A stretch of 64,000 nt of DNA from Microbulbifer aggregans (GTDB lineage: Bacteria; Pseudomonadota; Gammaproteobacteria; Pseudomonadales; Cellvibrionaceae), in assembly GCF_001750105.1 (NCBI RefSeq), contig NZ_CP014143.1, forward strand, positions 806,001 to 870,000. The letters are read 5' to 3'. Position 1 is the stretch's first letter; every line of letters starts with the position of its first letter. The translations under genes and the position numbers were made by a program. Shown piece after piece: positions 43,132 through 52,884 of this stretch. The notes beneath the pieces are model-generated. The model had not been told where the DNA came from, ran no database searches, and was given only the letters and a program-made list of their open reading frames with translations.

Positions 43132-43151
43132 TTTGTAACAGTTTGTGACTT
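43132..43151 (+). promoter_or_regulatory. Direct repeat, probable response-regulator site
   Basis: TTTGTAACAGTTTGTGACTT contains TTTGTAAC and TTTGTGAC with a period of ten bases. Such tandem half-sites are typical of OmpR/PhoB-family regulators, and one is encoded in the operon starting 76 bases downstream. The remaining 42782-43131 gap holds no gene. Confidence 0.5.
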
Positions 43152-43226
43152 TTTGATCTGCCGCTCCCGCCCCTCGGTTACGGTTGTGTTAAAAGAGTTT
43201 TCAACAGATATGTTATCCCTCTAACC

Positions 43227-44054
43227 ATGTACAGAAGAATTCTAATAACACTGCTATTTCTGCTGGCTCAAAGCACCACCCAGGGCGCTGAGATCAGTGC
43301 GTCCCAGTGGAAATTGTCTTTGGCGAGCGGCCGGGGAATCATAGAAAATCCACTCGCTGGTCGCGAGAATGGCGAAACGCCTTTGCTGCCATCCTTCAGC
43401 TATTACGGAAAACGTTTCTTTTTCAGCAATCTGACGGCGGGCTATAGCCTCGTTGAGAATGAGCGCTTCTATATTGATTTAATTGCCCAGCCTAACGAAG
43501 ACGGACTCTATTTCCAGCTGGAAAAGCCCGGGGTCGGCCCCGGCTCAGCGTCCATTTTTATACCGCTGTTCCAGGCCCCGGAGGTGAGCGAAATCGATCG
43601 TAGAGTCTCCCTGATGGCGGGCCCGAGCGGAACACTGGTAACCTCACTGGCAGACCTATCCTTCTCCTGGCTGCACGACATCTCTGGAGTGCATCATGGC
43701 AATGAGACACACCTGAGTCTCGATAAGCAGTATCCCCTTCTGGGGGGATCACTTGGTTTCGGTATCGGGGCCATCCATAAAGATATGGACCTGATAAATT
43801 ATTATTACCATTTCCGCGAAGAGGAAGCCGGCGTTTTCACCAACCGTTATGCGCTAGCGTTTCCTCCCGGCGATGTCACCGATCAATACGCACGCCTGCA
43901 CTTTGCCTACCCCCTCGGGAACCGGTTGGAACTCCGCCTCGCAGCCCGATACAACCGCTTTGACCTGGACGGCAGGCTTCCGCGCTTCATCGAAAAACCT
44001 GAAACCCTGAGCTGGTTCGCGGGGATCCAGTACTCCATTGGTAGTGGGCGATGA
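43227..44054 (+). CDS. MipA/OmpV-family outer-membrane protein
   Basis: A 275-residue outer-membrane protein: signal peptide to about residue 20 (TTQGA), then the MipA/OmpV pattern PLLPSFSYYGKRFFFSNLTA and LVENERFYIDLIAQ, with barrel strands such as ALAFPPGDVTDQYARLHFAY and a C-terminal LSWFAGIQYSIG. MipA members are scaffolds of murein enzymes in E. coli, but many are only barrel proteins under two-component control. The gene overlaps DUF3019 by four bases and heads a four-gene operon with a response regulator and kinase, which implies a self-contained sensing unit. Confidence 0.85.
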   Translation: MYRRILITLLFLLAQSTTQGAEISASQWKLSLASGRGIIENPLAGRENGETPLLPSFSYYGKRFFFSNLTAGYSLVENERFYIDLIAQPNEDGLYFQLEKPGVGPGSASIFIPLFQAPEVSEIDRRVSLMAGPSGTLVTSLADLSFSWLHDISGVHHGNETHLSLDKQYPLLGGSLGFGIGAIHKDMDLINYYYHFREEEAGVFTNRYALAFPPGDVTDQYARLHFAYPLGNRLELRLAARYNRFDLDGRLPRFIEKPETLSWFAGIQYSIGSGR

Positions 44055-44431
44055 AACACTCCCGCCCACTACTATTCGCACTGTGCTCAACCCTGTCCTT
44101 TCCCGGCGTGATCCATGCTGCCGAACTGAACCTGACACCAGCCCTCTGTGCAATCGACGAGGGCGAAGAGCACTGCGCTATCTCAGTGAGTGTCGCGTTT
44201 TCTGGCGATGAAAATAAACGCTATTGCCTGACTATTTCTGGCAAGGGCCTGGTGCGCTGTTTTGACAGTCAGCCGCTGAATGAAATGCAGGTCTATGTCA
44301 CCGCAGATACCAATACCCAGTTCCTGGTAACAGAAAAGGCGAGTGGTAAAGAGGTAGCCACAGCCACACTGAAGGTCGCACGCTACCGCCCCACGCGCCA
44401 CCAACGTCGCTATGGTTGGGGGCTGCTGTGA
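44051..44431 (+). CDS. DUF3019 periplasmic protein
   Basis: A 126-residue exported protein (signal peptide about residues 1-23, FPGVIHA) of the DUF3019 family: LNLTPALCAIDEGEEHCAIS, then a compact beta domain with KRYCLTISGKGLVRCFDS. Four cysteines suggest two disulfides. It overlaps the MipA gene (ATGA) and the regulator gene (GTGA) by four bases each. DUF3019 genes commonly sit with MipA and an OmpR/HK pair in marine gammaproteobacteria, so the protein may be a periplasmic accessory of the sensor; its action is unknown. Confidence 0.87.
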   Translation: MKHSRPLLFALCSTLSFPGVIHAAELNLTPALCAIDEGEEHCAISVSVAFSGDENKRYCLTISGKGLVRCFDSQPLNEMQVYVTADTNTQFLVTEKASGKEVATATLKVARYRPTRHQRRYGWGLL

Positions 44432-45129
44432 CAACAACCGGCTACCGTATTCTTTTATTGGAAGACGATGTGCAACTGGCCGCGCTCATTTGTCGTTTTC
44501 TGGGCGAACGCGGCTGTGTTGTAAGCCATGCCAGTAATGGCAATGACTTTCTCAAGGCATTGCACCACCGTGAGTACGAGCTGATTTTGGCAGATGTCGT
44601 CTTGCCCGACGCCAGTGGTTTCCAGTTACTTCAACAGTGCCGGCACCAGTTGACGTGCCCGCTGATTTTTATCAGTGCACTCAGCTCCGTGCGCGACCAG
44701 GTCAGCGGACTGGAACTGGGTGCCTGTGATTACCTGGTCAAGCCCGTCGACCCGGAGCTGCTCTGGGCCAAGATCCAGGCGAATATCCGCAACACGCGAA
44801 AACCTGCGCCCACGAGCACCGATATTCACTTCGGTCCGCTACTGATCGACCTGGCCAACCGCGAAGCGTCTGTCGAGGACGAACCATTAAAACTCACAGC
44901 CAACGAATTTGATCTTCTTCTGATTTTTGCCGAGCAACCGGCCGAACTCCTCAGCCGTGAGTATTTGTTTCGACGCGTGGTCGGCCGGGAATTTGACGGT
45001 CTCGATCGGGTAGTGGATATGCGAGTAAGCAGGCTGCGCAAAAAGCTGGACACTTTCACACAAGAGGTCGCCATACGCTCCGTTCGGGGCCGGGGCTATA
45101 TCCTCTGCACAGCAAAAGACAACAGCTGA
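44428..45129 (+). CDS. OmpR-family response regulator
   Basis: A 233-residue regulator starting at GTG 44428, which overlaps the stop of DUF3019 and has GGGGGC four bases before it. The receiver has the acidic pocket LEDDVQL and the phospho-acceptor Asp in ELILADVVLPD, plus the Lys of DYLVKPVDPE. The C-terminal winged helix (LKLTANEFDLLLIFAEQPAE, then VVDMRVSRLRKKL and VRGRGYIL) binds DNA. The direct repeat at 43132-43151 is the likely target, giving autoregulation of the operon. The kinase starts in the overlapping TGATG. Confidence 0.94.
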   Translation: MTTTGYRILLLEDDVQLAALICRFLGERGCVVSHASNGNDFLKALHHREYELILADVVLPDASGFQLLQQCRHQLTCPLIFISALSSVRDQVSGLELGACDYLVKPVDPELLWAKIQANIRNTRKPAPTSTDIHFGPLLIDLANREASVEDEPLKLTANEFDLLLIFAEQPAELLSREYLFRRVVGREFDGLDRVVDMRVSRLRKKLDTFTQEVAIRSVRGRGYILCTAKDNS

Positions 45130-46310
45130 TGCGCGGTCAGATGCTGCGCCTGCTGGGCATGATGGCGCTGGCCCTGGTTGTGGTGTTCTCAGCGATCAGC
45201 GCACTGTACGAGTATTATTCCAGCGACCCCGGGGACTATACGATTAGCGCTGCACAGCTGGCGGAAGCACTGGAGCGCGACAATACACCGCTGGTCCAGT
45301 GGTACCCGGTGGATGCCATCCACTTTCCGAAAGAACTGATGACGCGCCTGGAGTCCGGCGCGATCGTCGGCCTTGACGATGATGATCGGCAGATCCGTTA
45401 TTATCGGTTGAGCGAAAAAGGTATCCTCGAAATCGGGCCCTTTAGCCAACGGGAAACCGAGAACATTACCCAGTGGCGACTGCTATTTATCAGTAGCATT
45501 CTGCTGATGCTGATGCTGTTGATCTGGCCCATATTCCGCGACCTCAACCGCCTGCAAAATCTGGCGATTCGGTTCAGCAAAAATCCTTTCCGGATGCCGA
45601 ACCCCACCAGCCGCCGGTCCACCATCTATCCCCTGGCAGAGACTTTCCGGCGCATGGCCAATATCGTGCTCGGCTACTACCAGATGAACCAGGATTTGGC
45701 CCGCACTATTGCCCATGAGATCCGCACCCCCCTGGCCCGGGTGAAATTTCAGCTGGCGCTCAATGAAGCAAAGACGGAGAGCGACCAGGTCATTGCAAAG
45801 GCGGTCGGTGACGTGGAACAGCTGGTGGATAAATACCTGAATTTCTCCCGCCTCGAACTTCACGAGGAGTTTATCGCCCGCAAACAGGTCTGCCTGGAAG
45901 ACTTTTTCGATCAGCTGGCCTCGACGCTTGAAAACCACTGCCCGGAGCTGGAAGTCGGCTACTACTTTCCAGACGGCGCCGCCTGGTTCGAGCCTGAGGC
46001 ACTGGCGATTGCCATTCACAACCTGGTGACCAATGCCCGCAAGTATGCCCACAATCGGGTCGACGTACGGTTCGACTCTAGTGCAGACTGCTGCACGCTG
46101 ACCGTCGACGACAATGGCCCCGGCCTGGCCGGCGATGCCCTGGAGCTAACGGATGCCTTTACGCGCTCCGCTACAGACGAGCAGGGCTACGGGCTCGGAC
46201 TCTACATCGTAAAAAAAGTCATGATGTGGCATGACGGCGACCTCAAGCTGGATCGCTCACCAACGCTCGGCGGAACACGCGCCACCCTCAGCTGGCCCAA
46301 CACCCCCTGA
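45129..46310 (+). CDS. Sensor histidine kinase of the MipA-DUF3019 operon
   Basis: A 393-residue membrane kinase. Two membrane helices (residues about 9-27 and 118-136) enclose a periplasmic sensor of about 90 residues; a HAMP-like linker follows. The H-box is RTIAHEIRTPLARVKFQLAL, the N-box LVTNARKYAHNRVD, and G-boxes are DNGPGLAGDAL and GYGLGLYIVKK. It phosphorylates the adjacent regulator. The signal is unknown; by analogy to related Vibrio and Shewanella systems it may concern the envelope or cationic peptides, which is inference. Confidence 0.93.
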   Translation: MRGQMLRLLGMMALALVVVFSAISALYEYYSSDPGDYTISAAQLAEALERDNTPLVQWYPVDAIHFPKELMTRLESGAIVGLDDDDRQIRYYRLSEKGILEIGPFSQRETENITQWRLLFISSILLMLMLLIWPIFRDLNRLQNLAIRFSKNPFRMPNPTSRRSTIYPLAETFRRMANIVLGYYQMNQDLARTIAHEIRTPLARVKFQLALNEAKTESDQVIAKAVGDVEQLVDKYLNFSRLELHEEFIARKQVCLEDFFDQLASTLENHCPELEVGYYFPDGAAWFEPEALAIAIHNLVTNARKYAHNRVDVRFDSSADCCTLTVDDNGPGLAGDALELTDAFTRSATDEQGYGLGLYIVKKVMMWHDGDLKLDRSPTLGGTRATLSWPNTP

Positions 46311-46337
46311 TGCTTCCGACACCGGAATACCGCAGGC

Positions 46338-47630
46338 CTAATGGCCCGAATCCATTGCGGTGGTATTGAGATGCCCGGTTTCGAGCCTCACGCCATCTAG
46401 CTGCTGGAAACGTTCAAGGACCTGAGGGTAGATACGGATCATGTCCCTGACAATCGTGCTGCGCCAGCGGCCTGATGACGGGTAAAACATTTCCTGATAG
46501 CGGCGCTGTACTTCGGCGCGGTCCTGCGCCGACTGGAAGCCGTGGAAGTGACCCTGGTTTTCCAGCATTGTCCGATGCAGTGACTCCACCCCACCTTTGG
46601 TCGCGAGGCTATCCATGGTGCCGAACTCCAGAATAATCGGCACAAAGCGCTTTTCCGCCGCCAGCAGCTTCCCCGCGAAGCCAACCAGATCGCCCCGAAT
46701 CGGGAAAAACCCGGACGCTTTGGAAGGCCACACCATCTCGTAGTCCTGGAAAACCCACGCCATATCGCGCTTGATCTGCTCTGTGGCGGGATTGCCTGGA
46801 TAGAAATGGGTTTCGCCCCGCGTGCCAAAGCCGGTATGCAAATCGATAAACAGAATGCTCTGGTAGGGCGCCGCCTTATCGGTGAGAAGTTGCTGTAAAA
46901 ATGCCTGCTGTGGCTCAAAGCTGTCACCACCGTAGTAAAACCCCTGCGGGTACTGATATTGCCCGCTGAGTGCCGCTTCCTGAATGGCATCACGGCTATC
47001 GTGTAACAGCTGCAGTGACAGGCGCTCGGCAAAGAACCGGTTTTCCCACTGACCTAAATTCACCGGGGTTTGCGGCAAAAGAAAATCCCGCAACCGCCTG
47101 TAGCCCTGATTGTCACTCCCAAACAAAGCGGCGTTTGTATCCAGGTTGCGATTCAGGTCGACATTGTTTTCTGTAGCTCGTCGACCATATTTGAAACCAT
47201 ATGGATTAAGCGCATGCAGCATCAGTACATCAAAGTCTCCCGGCAGCTGACCAGCCCGCAACATATCCACAAACAGCTGCTGCATTGCTGCGCCGGTTGG
47301 CGCCTCCATACCGTGCACGCCACTCACCAACACCACCAGCCGCGGTGCATCGCTACGGAGATGCAACCAGTCCACAGTCAGGTCCTCATCGGCGGAGGGC
47401 ACCTTGAATAGCCCCTCCTGTACCCGATAGCGCGGTGGTGCCAGCGTATGCAGCTGTCGAAACCGTTCACGGCTCTGTACGTAATTGTCAGGAAAATAGC
47501 ACAAGCTCTCCGGCTTCACTTCCACGCCCTGCAACGCCTCCGGTTGATAGCCCTGCTGCGGCAGCAGTGCCCTGTCGGCGAGCCAGACAACTGCCATGAA
47601 CGTACCGAGGATCAATGCAAAGCGCTTCAT
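46338..47630 (-). CDS. DUF2817 membrane-anchored M14-like peptidase
   Basis: A 430-residue protein from ATG 47630 (MKRFALILGTF); the frame is open 23 codons upstream but the signal/anchor helix (residues 3-18) begins here. Zinc-peptidase features of the M14-like DUF2817 family are VVLVSGVHGMEAPTG with the His and Glu ligands, LNPYGFKYGRRATENNVDLNR, ILFIDLHTGFG with the third His and IILEFGTMDS with a possible catalytic Glu. It is exposed in the periplasm and is probably a carboxypeptidase. It converges on the kinase gene. Confidence 0.85.
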   Translation of the reverse strand: MKRFALILGTFMAVVWLADRALLPQQGYQPEALQGVEVKPESLCYFPDNYVQSRERFRQLHTLAPPRYRVQEGLFKVPSADEDLTVDWLHLRSDAPRLVVLVSGVHGMEAPTGAAMQQLFVDMLRAGQLPGDFDVLMLHALNPYGFKYGRRATENNVDLNRNLDTNAALFGSDNQGYRRLRDFLLPQTPVNLGQWENRFFAERLSLQLLHDSRDAIQEAALSGQYQYPQGFYYGGDSFEPQQAFLQQLLTDKAAPYQSILFIDLHTGFGTRGETHFYPGNPATEQIKRDMAWVFQDYEMVWPSKASGFFPIRGDLVGFAGKLLAAEKRFVPIILEFGTMDSLATKGGVESLHRTMLENQGHFHGFQSAQDRAEVQRRYQEMFYPSSGRWRSTIVRDMIRIYPQVLERFQQLDGVRLETGHLNTTAMDSGH

Positions 47631-48170
47631 ATTGCCGTCCCACCGACACACAAACTTGAATGCTGAAATCATCGCACACCCAAAAACCGCTGCACACAAC
47701 AGGCTGAGTAGAAGCTTCTTTTGCAGAGGTCAGGCCGATGACCAGGATGGCGGCCGGTCACCGGAGGCACCCGGCGTGGTCACCCCCAGTACTGACAGGG
47801 CTGGAAAGGATCAGGCCGCGCATCGCATAAAGCCGGAGCGGAGGGCATGCGGGATGTCGCGGCTTGTGTCAGCGACGAGGATTCTCCCGCTACCCAGCAC
47901 ACTGTTTCCTCCTGTAGGCGCTCAGCGCAACAGCTTTGGCTCTATGTGCCCCTGCCCTGTTTTTTCGTTCCCCTTGGGGCAGGGATTCTTCCCCTAACCG
48001 AAAAAAGCGGGGTAACTGTCGTTTTTTTGTTCAATTTTTGCTCCCAATTGTCACGCTTGGCCACTATAATCGCCGCCTTTGGCCGGACTACCGCTGCCCG
48101 TCAGCCCCGCCCCGATTGACTTGACTCGCCAGTCAGCAGACTGCGTGCACTACCCCCTCAGAGGTTCACT
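47631..48170. other. Gap between the DUF2817 peptidase and typA
   Basis: No gene is seen. A TATAAT (48065-48070) with a weak -35 region lies 101 bases before typA and is the likely promoter. The remaining sequence has several GC-rich stretches without good hairpins. The plus-strand frames here are poor. Confidence 0.5.
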
Positions 48171-49979
48171 GTGATTGATAACCTGCGCAATATTGCGATC
48201 ATCGCCCACGTAGACCACGGCAAGACCACCCTGGTGGACAAGCTGCTGTCCCAGTCCGGCACCCTGGACCGCCGCGACGCCGACGCGGAGCGCGTGATGG
48301 ACTCCAACGATCAGGAGCGTGAGCGCGGCATCACCATCCTGGCCAAGAACACCGCCATCCGCTGGCACGACTACCGTATCAACATCGTCGACACCCCCGG
48401 ACATGCCGACTTTGGCGGTGAGGTGGAGCGCGTGCTGTCCATGGTCGACAGCGTGCTGCTGCTGGTTGACGCGGTAGACGGCCCCATGCCACAGACCCGA
48501 TTCGTGACCCAGAAGGCCTTCGAGCAGGGCCTGAACCCGATCGTGGTGATCAACAAGATCGACCGCCCGGGCGCGCGTCCCGACTGGGTGATGGACCAGG
48601 TATTCGACCTGTTCGACAGCCTCGGCGCTACCGACGAGCAGCTGGACTTCCCGGTGGTCTATGCCTCCGCCCTGAACGGTATTGCGGGCCTGGACGACAC
48701 CGACATGGCAGAGGACATGACGCCACTGTTCCAGATGATCGTGGACAAGGTTGAGCCGCCCAAGGTCGATCAGAACGGTCCGTTCCAGATGCAGATCTCC
48801 GCACTGGACTACAACAGCTACGTCGGCGTGATCGGCGTCGGCCGCATCACCCGCGGCACACTGAAGCCGAACCAGCAGGTGGTCGTTCTGGACCGCGAAG
48901 GCAATTCCCGCAAGGCAAAAGTGCTGCAGGTCATGGGTTACCTGGGCCTGGAGCGCGTGGAAGTGGAACAGGCCAGCGCCGGCGACATCGTCTGTATCAC
49001 CGGTGTGGGTGAACTGAACATTTCCGACACCCTGTGCGACCCGGAGCAGCCGGAAGCTCTGCCCGCCCTGACCGTGGACGAGCCCACCGTGAGCATGACC
49101 TTCCAGGTCAACGACTCTCCGTTTGCGGGCCAGGATGGCAAGTTTGTGACCTCCCGCAACATCAGGGAGCGCCTGGATCAGGAGCTGATCCACAACGTGG
49201 CACTGCGAGTGGAGCAGGGGGATTCTCCGGATAAGTTCAAGGTTTCCGGCCGAGGCGAACTGCATCTGTCCGTTTTGATCGAAACCATGCGTCGCGAAGG
49301 TTTCGAACTGGGCGTATCCCGCCCGGAAGTCGTACAGCGCGAAGTGGATGGTGAAATTCAGGAGCCCTACGAGCAGGTGGTCATCGACGTCGAAGACCAG
49401 CATCAGGGCTCCATCATGGAAGAGCTGGGCCTGCGCAAGGCGGAACTCACTAATATGGAACCGGACGGCAAGGGCCGTGTGCGCCTGACCTTCATCGTAC
49501 CGTCCCGGGGCATGATCGGTTTCCGCAACCAGTTCCTGACCCTGACCAGCGGCTCCGGCATCATGACCAGCATCTTCGACCACTACGGTCCGGTAAAAGA
49601 AGGTGATGTCACCAGCCGTATCAATGGCGTGCTGGTATCCATGGTGAAGGGCAAGACCCTGGCCTACGCACTGTACGCGCTGCAGGACCGCGGCCGCCTG
49701 TTCCTGGGCCACGGTGAGGAAATCTACGAGGGTCAGATTGTCGGCCTGCATTCCCGCGACAACGACCTGGTGGTTAACCCCACCAAGGCCAAGCAGCTGA
49801 CCAACGTCCGCGCCGCCGGCACTGACGAAGCGCTGACCCTGACGCCGCCGGTGCGCCACACCCTTGAGCAGGCACTGGAGTTCATCGAGGACGATGAACT
49901 GGTGGAAGTGACCCCGAATCACATCCGCCTGCGCAAGAAGATCCTGCAGGAAAATATGCGCAAGCGCGCGAAGAAGTAA
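48171..49979 (+). CDS. typA: Ribosome-associated GTPase TypA/BipA
   Basis: A 602-residue translational GTPase of standard length. G1 is [16 protein letters not shown]3 [11 protein letters not shown]4 [15 protein letters not shown] and G5 near VYASALNG. The EF-Tu-like domain II and two EF-G-like domains follow ([19 protein letters not shown]), then the TypA-specific C-terminus ending KRAKK. It binds 70S ribosomes and helps 50S assembly and growth at low temperature or stress. The start is GTG 48171, behind AGAGGT. Position near glnA and thiI is conserved in gammaproteobacteria. Confidence 0.97.
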   Translation: MIDNLRNIAIIAHVDHGKTTLVDKLLSQSGTLDRRDADAERVMDSNDQERERGITILAKNTAIRWHDYRINIVDTPGHADFGGEVERVLSMVDSVLLLVDAVDGPMPQTRFVTQKAFEQGLNPIVVINKIDRPGARPDWVMDQVFDLFDSLGATDEQLDFPVVYASALNGIAGLDDTDMAEDMTPLFQMIVDKVEPPKVDQNGPFQMQISALDYNSYVGVIGVGRITRGTLKPNQQVVVLDREGNSRKAKVLQVMGYLGLERVEVEQASAGDIVCITGVGELNISDTLCDPEQPEALPALTVDEPTVSMTFQVNDSPFAGQDGKFVTSRNIRERLDQELIHNVALRVEQGDSPDKFKVSGRGELHLSVLIETMRREGFELGVSRPEVVQREVDGEIQEPYEQVVIDVEDQHQGSIMEELGLRKAELTNMEPDGKGRVRLTFIVPSRGMIGFRNQFLTLTSGSGIMTSIFDHYGPVKEGDVTSRINGVLVSMVKGKTLAYALYALQDRGRLFLGHGEEIYEGQIVGLHSRDNDLVVNPTKAKQLTNVRAAGTDEALTLTPPVRHTLEQALEFIEDDELVEVTPNHIRLRKKILQENMRKRAKK

Positions 49980-50000
49980 GCGCTTCTTCGTGTAAATAAA

Positions 50001-50027
50001 AAGGCGGGCCTTGTGCCCGCCTTTTTT
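50001..50027 (+). terminator. Terminator of typA
   Basis: Nine-base arms (aaggcgggc / gcccgcctt) with a CTTGT loop and following T-run, 22 bases after the stop codon. Confidence 0.92.
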
Positions 50028-50259
50028 TATGTCTGCAAGATCTGCCACCCGCAGGCTGCAGCGGTCGGGGGCATGGTTCCCCCATAGTGCAAGAGTGCAG
50101 CAGCCTTCACGTCACTTCACCAGAGGATTCGAAAACCTGTCACGCTAAGCGGCCCGCGCTGCCGATGAATTCGAAGTATCCATGCCGGCAACACGGTTTC
50201 CATTCGAATACTTGGCCCACACCGGGATCGCAATCACCCAACCCCTCTCCCGAAACCCG

Positions 50260-50778
50260 TCAGGAATAAAACTGCCGCTCAACTCGCCGCCATTCCGCCA
50301 GTGCGGCCGGCGTGTGCAGGCACACGGTGAGCTGTTCGAAGTCTTGCCCCCTGGGCACCAGTACTTCCAGCGCCCGATGCGAGGCAATGCTGTGGGGGAA
50401 ACGATTGGTGCCGGCCCCCAGCGCGGGAAAGAGCACGGTACGAATGCCTTTTGAGGCCGCCAGGTCGAGCACACTTTCATAGCACTGGCCAAGCTGCGCC
50501 AGTGCCCGAGCGCCCCACTGATCGCCGCTGCTCCACTGGGGGGTGACGGTATGAATCAGATAGGTGACCGGCAGACCATAGGCGCGGGTCAGGCGGGCCT
50601 CCCCCACCGCACACTCGAGTTGCCCGGCACAGGCAGCCTCCAGCGCCTCGCCACCACGATCAAAAATTTGCGCCGAAAGTCCGCGACCACGAATCAGGTG
50701 CTTGTGTGCAGGGCAGACCAGTGCGCCGGCGCGGAATGTCAGGATGTCACCACTTGTCAGCTTGATCACTGTCACCAC
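50260..50778 (-). CDS. Stand-alone macro-domain protein
   Basis: A 172-residue macro domain without other modules. GTG 50778 is the first start in the frame; the next GTG is one codon later. The ADP-ribose pocket is visible as VTVIKLTSGDILTF (first strand and Asp), ALVCPAHKHLIRGRGLSAQI (the catalytic-loop position) and LFPALGAGTNRFP (the phosphate loop). Such proteins bind ADP-ribose or remove it from proteins and nucleic acids. Nearby genes give no hint of the target, and no toxin partner is adjacent. Confidence 0.82.
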   Translation of the reverse strand: MVTVIKLTSGDILTFRAGALVCPAHKHLIRGRGLSAQIFDRGGEALEAACAGQLECAVGEARLTRAYGLPVTYLIHTVTPQWSSGDQWGARALAQLGQCYESVLDLAASKGIRTVLFPALGAGTNRFPHSIASHRALEVLVPRGQDFEQLTVCLHTPAALAEWRRVERQFYS

Positions 50779-50968
50779 CTGCCAATTCCCTCGCCATCCC
50801 AGCTGAAACTATAGCGCGCGCCTTTTGGTGCCGCCGCTTATCCCCTTATACTGGGGAATTACTTCCAGACCGGCCGCCGGGCCGCTGCCACTTCCAATAA
50901 AAATGCGCCGCCGGGCAGGGCGGAACGGGCCAGAGGGTTAGACAGGCCCAGCTTGAACAGGGACTTTC

Positions 50969-52051
50969 ATGAATTCAGGCTTACCCAGCGACGCCTACGA
51001 TCTGCCCAGCCCGGTTGAGCAGGCGCGGAAGATCGAGCTGCGTCGTCGCATTCTGGCTTCGGGTTATATGCTCATCTTTGCCATGGCCATTACCGGCGCC
51101 ATGGCGGTGATGGCGCTCACCGACGGCGAGATGGTGATGTCCGGCGTACTGTTTGGTATCGCCGGCATCATTCTGGGTGCCTATGTGGCCATCAACCTGC
51201 TGGGCCAGAGCGGCAAGACGCCGGTTCTGGTTGGCCTGTTGCTGGTGGTGCTGTATTTCTACCTGCTCCTGTCGGGTGGGGTGAAAAATACCGGATTGAT
51301 GTGGGCAGTCACCCTGGTGCCCGGCTTTATCAACCTCTACGGATACCGCACCGGGACCGCCACGCTGCTGGCCATTGGCGGCGCGACTGCATTGATCCTC
51401 TTCTATCCGGAATTCCCCGGCCTCACCGCCGAATACGACACCTCTTACCGGGCGCGCTTCCTGGCAGTCTTCGGTGCCCTCACCGCACTGACAGCCCTGC
51501 TGGATAGCAGCCGTCACCAGACCCAGCAGCTGCTCCACCACCTGACCGAGGAGCTCGAGGCCCGCGCCAGTACCGATGCACTGACCGGGCTGGTCAACCG
51601 CCGCGAGGCCTACCGCGCCATCAACGAGCTGGAGCGGCGAGACCATCAAATGCATGGTCGCTATACCGTGCTGATCGGCGATCTGGACAATTTCAAAGCC
51701 ATCAATGACGAATACGGGCACAGCTTTGGCGACCGGGTCCTGCGGGATGTGGCGCAGGTTCTGCAGGAAAATACCCGCGTGGGCGACATTGTCTCCCGCT
51801 GGGGTGGCGAGGAGTTCCTGATCCTGTTGCCCAATACCGACCTTGACGGTGGCGGGATCCTGGCGGAGAAATTGCGACAAAGAGTCGAGGCGCTCAGCGA
51901 CACCTATGAAGAGCGGGTGAAAGTTTCCATCAGCTTCGGCGTCGCGGAGGGTGGCGCCCACGATGACACCCACGGCGAGCTGCTAGCCGAGGCGGATGAG
52001 CGGATGTACCGCGCCAAGCACCATGGCCGCAATCGCGTCGTCGCTGTCTGA
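50969..52051 (+). CDS. Membrane-bound diguanylate cyclase
   Basis: A 360-residue protein with about five to six N-terminal membrane helices (residues 29-185) and a C-terminal GGDEF domain. The catalytic signature is GGEEF (about residue 279), preceded at the right distance by an RxxD inhibitory site (RVGDIVSRW), so product inhibition by c-di-GMP is expected. STDALTGLVNRREAYRAI opens the domain. It synthesises c-di-GMP in response to an unknown membrane signal. It is a single gene. Confidence 0.94.
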   Translation: MNSGLPSDAYDLPSPVEQARKIELRRRILASGYMLIFAMAITGAMAVMALTDGEMVMSGVLFGIAGIILGAYVAINLLGQSGKTPVLVGLLLVVLYFYLLLSGGVKNTGLMWAVTLVPGFINLYGYRTGTATLLAIGGATALILFYPEFPGLTAEYDTSYRARFLAVFGALTALTALLDSSRHQTQQLLHHLTEELEARASTDALTGLVNRREAYRAINELERRDHQMHGRYTVLIGDLDNFKAINDEYGHSFGDRVLRDVAQVLQENTRVGDIVSRWGGEEFLILLPNTDLDGGGILAEKLRQRVEALSDTYEERVKVSISFGVAEGGAHDDTHGELLAEADERMYRAKHHGRNRVVAV

Positions 52052-52059
52052 ACCCAAAA

Positions 52060-52088
52060 CAAAAAGCGCGGCCCATCGAGAGCCGCGC
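52060..52088 (-). terminator. Terminator of the first beta-barrel paralogue
   Basis: Arms gcgcggc and gccgcgc with an A-run at 52057-52065 form a stem and T-run on the minus strand, 29 bases after the barrel gene. The left side borders the cyclase gene. Confidence 0.8.
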
Positions 52089-52116
52089 CCTATCCTCAAG
52101 CTAGGCGTCGCAGACG

Positions 52117-52884
52117 TCAGAAGTGCCAGCGCACCCCACCTTCCAAAAGCCAGCTCTCGGTTTTCATATCGAAGTCCGCCGGTAGCAGAGTGGCATCCAC
52201 TTCCACGTCGTCGGTTTCCCGCCAGCGCAGGCCACCGAAAAACGTCAGCTGGTCACTGCAGAGATAATTGATTCCGCCCATCAACTGCCAGGCGAATACA
52301 CTGTCGTCGTCATCGATGATGCGCACATTGGAGGGGTTGTAGTCCACATCCACCCAGGCATTACCTGCGCCGACACCGATATACGGCTGCCACTGAGTAC
52401 CGGTATCCCAGTCGTAAAAGGCGTTGACGAACAGGTAATCGGTACTGAACTCCCCCTTGCCATCACCGACCACTTCACCGACGGTCACACCCAACTCAGT
52501 ATCGAGTCCCTCGATCAGTACTGACGCATCCAGATCATCGATATTGCCGACACCGGCAATCCGCACATTATCGTGGGAGTCCACATCGTGCTCTGCATAG
52601 GCGTATTCCACTTCGAAACGGAAGCCATCAACCCGATAGCCCAGCGCCAGATTCACGCCCCAGCCGCTATCCACATCCGTGCTCCAGCGCACCCGCGTGC
52701 CGGATTCAATCAAAACACTCACCGGTCCACCGGTAATGAAGTCACTGGTAAAGCGACCGTCGGTATCCACGTCATCCATATCGTTGTAGCTGAGAGAACC
52801 GCCGACATATAGCCCGTCCGCATGAGCGCCGAAAGACAGAACACTGGCTGCAATCGCCGTCAAGAGAATCCTTTTACGCAACAT
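52117..52884 (-). CDS. OmpA-type beta-barrel protein, paralogue 2
   Basis: A 255-residue outer-membrane protein from ATG 52884, seven bases behind AGGAA. After a signal peptide (residues 1-22, SFGAHA) come alternating strands with GLYVGGSLSYNDMDDVDTDG, GVNLALGYRVDGFRFEVEYA and a C-terminal LLEGGVRWHF. The motif DDDDSVFAWQLMGGINY and FFGGLRWRETDD recur in the next gene, showing duplication. It fits the OmpA-like/Omp25-type eight-strand barrels. It has its own terminator, so the two copies are probably transcribed separately. Confidence 0.82.
   Translation of the reverse strand: MLRKRILLTAIAASVLSFGAHADGLYVGGSLSYNDMDDVDTDGRFTSDFITGGPVSVLIESGTRVRWSTDVDSGWGVNLALGYRVDGFRFEVEYAYAEHDVDSHDNVRIAGVGNIDDLDASVLIEGLDTELGVTVGEVVGDGKGEFSTDYLFVNAFYDWDTGTQWQPYIGVGAGNAWVDVDYNPSNVRIIDDDDSVFAWQLMGGINYLCSDQLTFFGGLRWRETDDVEVDATLLPADFDMKTESWLLEGGVRWHF

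Noticed and set aside
48150..50048. 632-codon open frame antisense to typA
   Set aside because: A mirror of a highly expressed GC-rich gene; rich in His, Val and Gln as expected from complementing biased codons.
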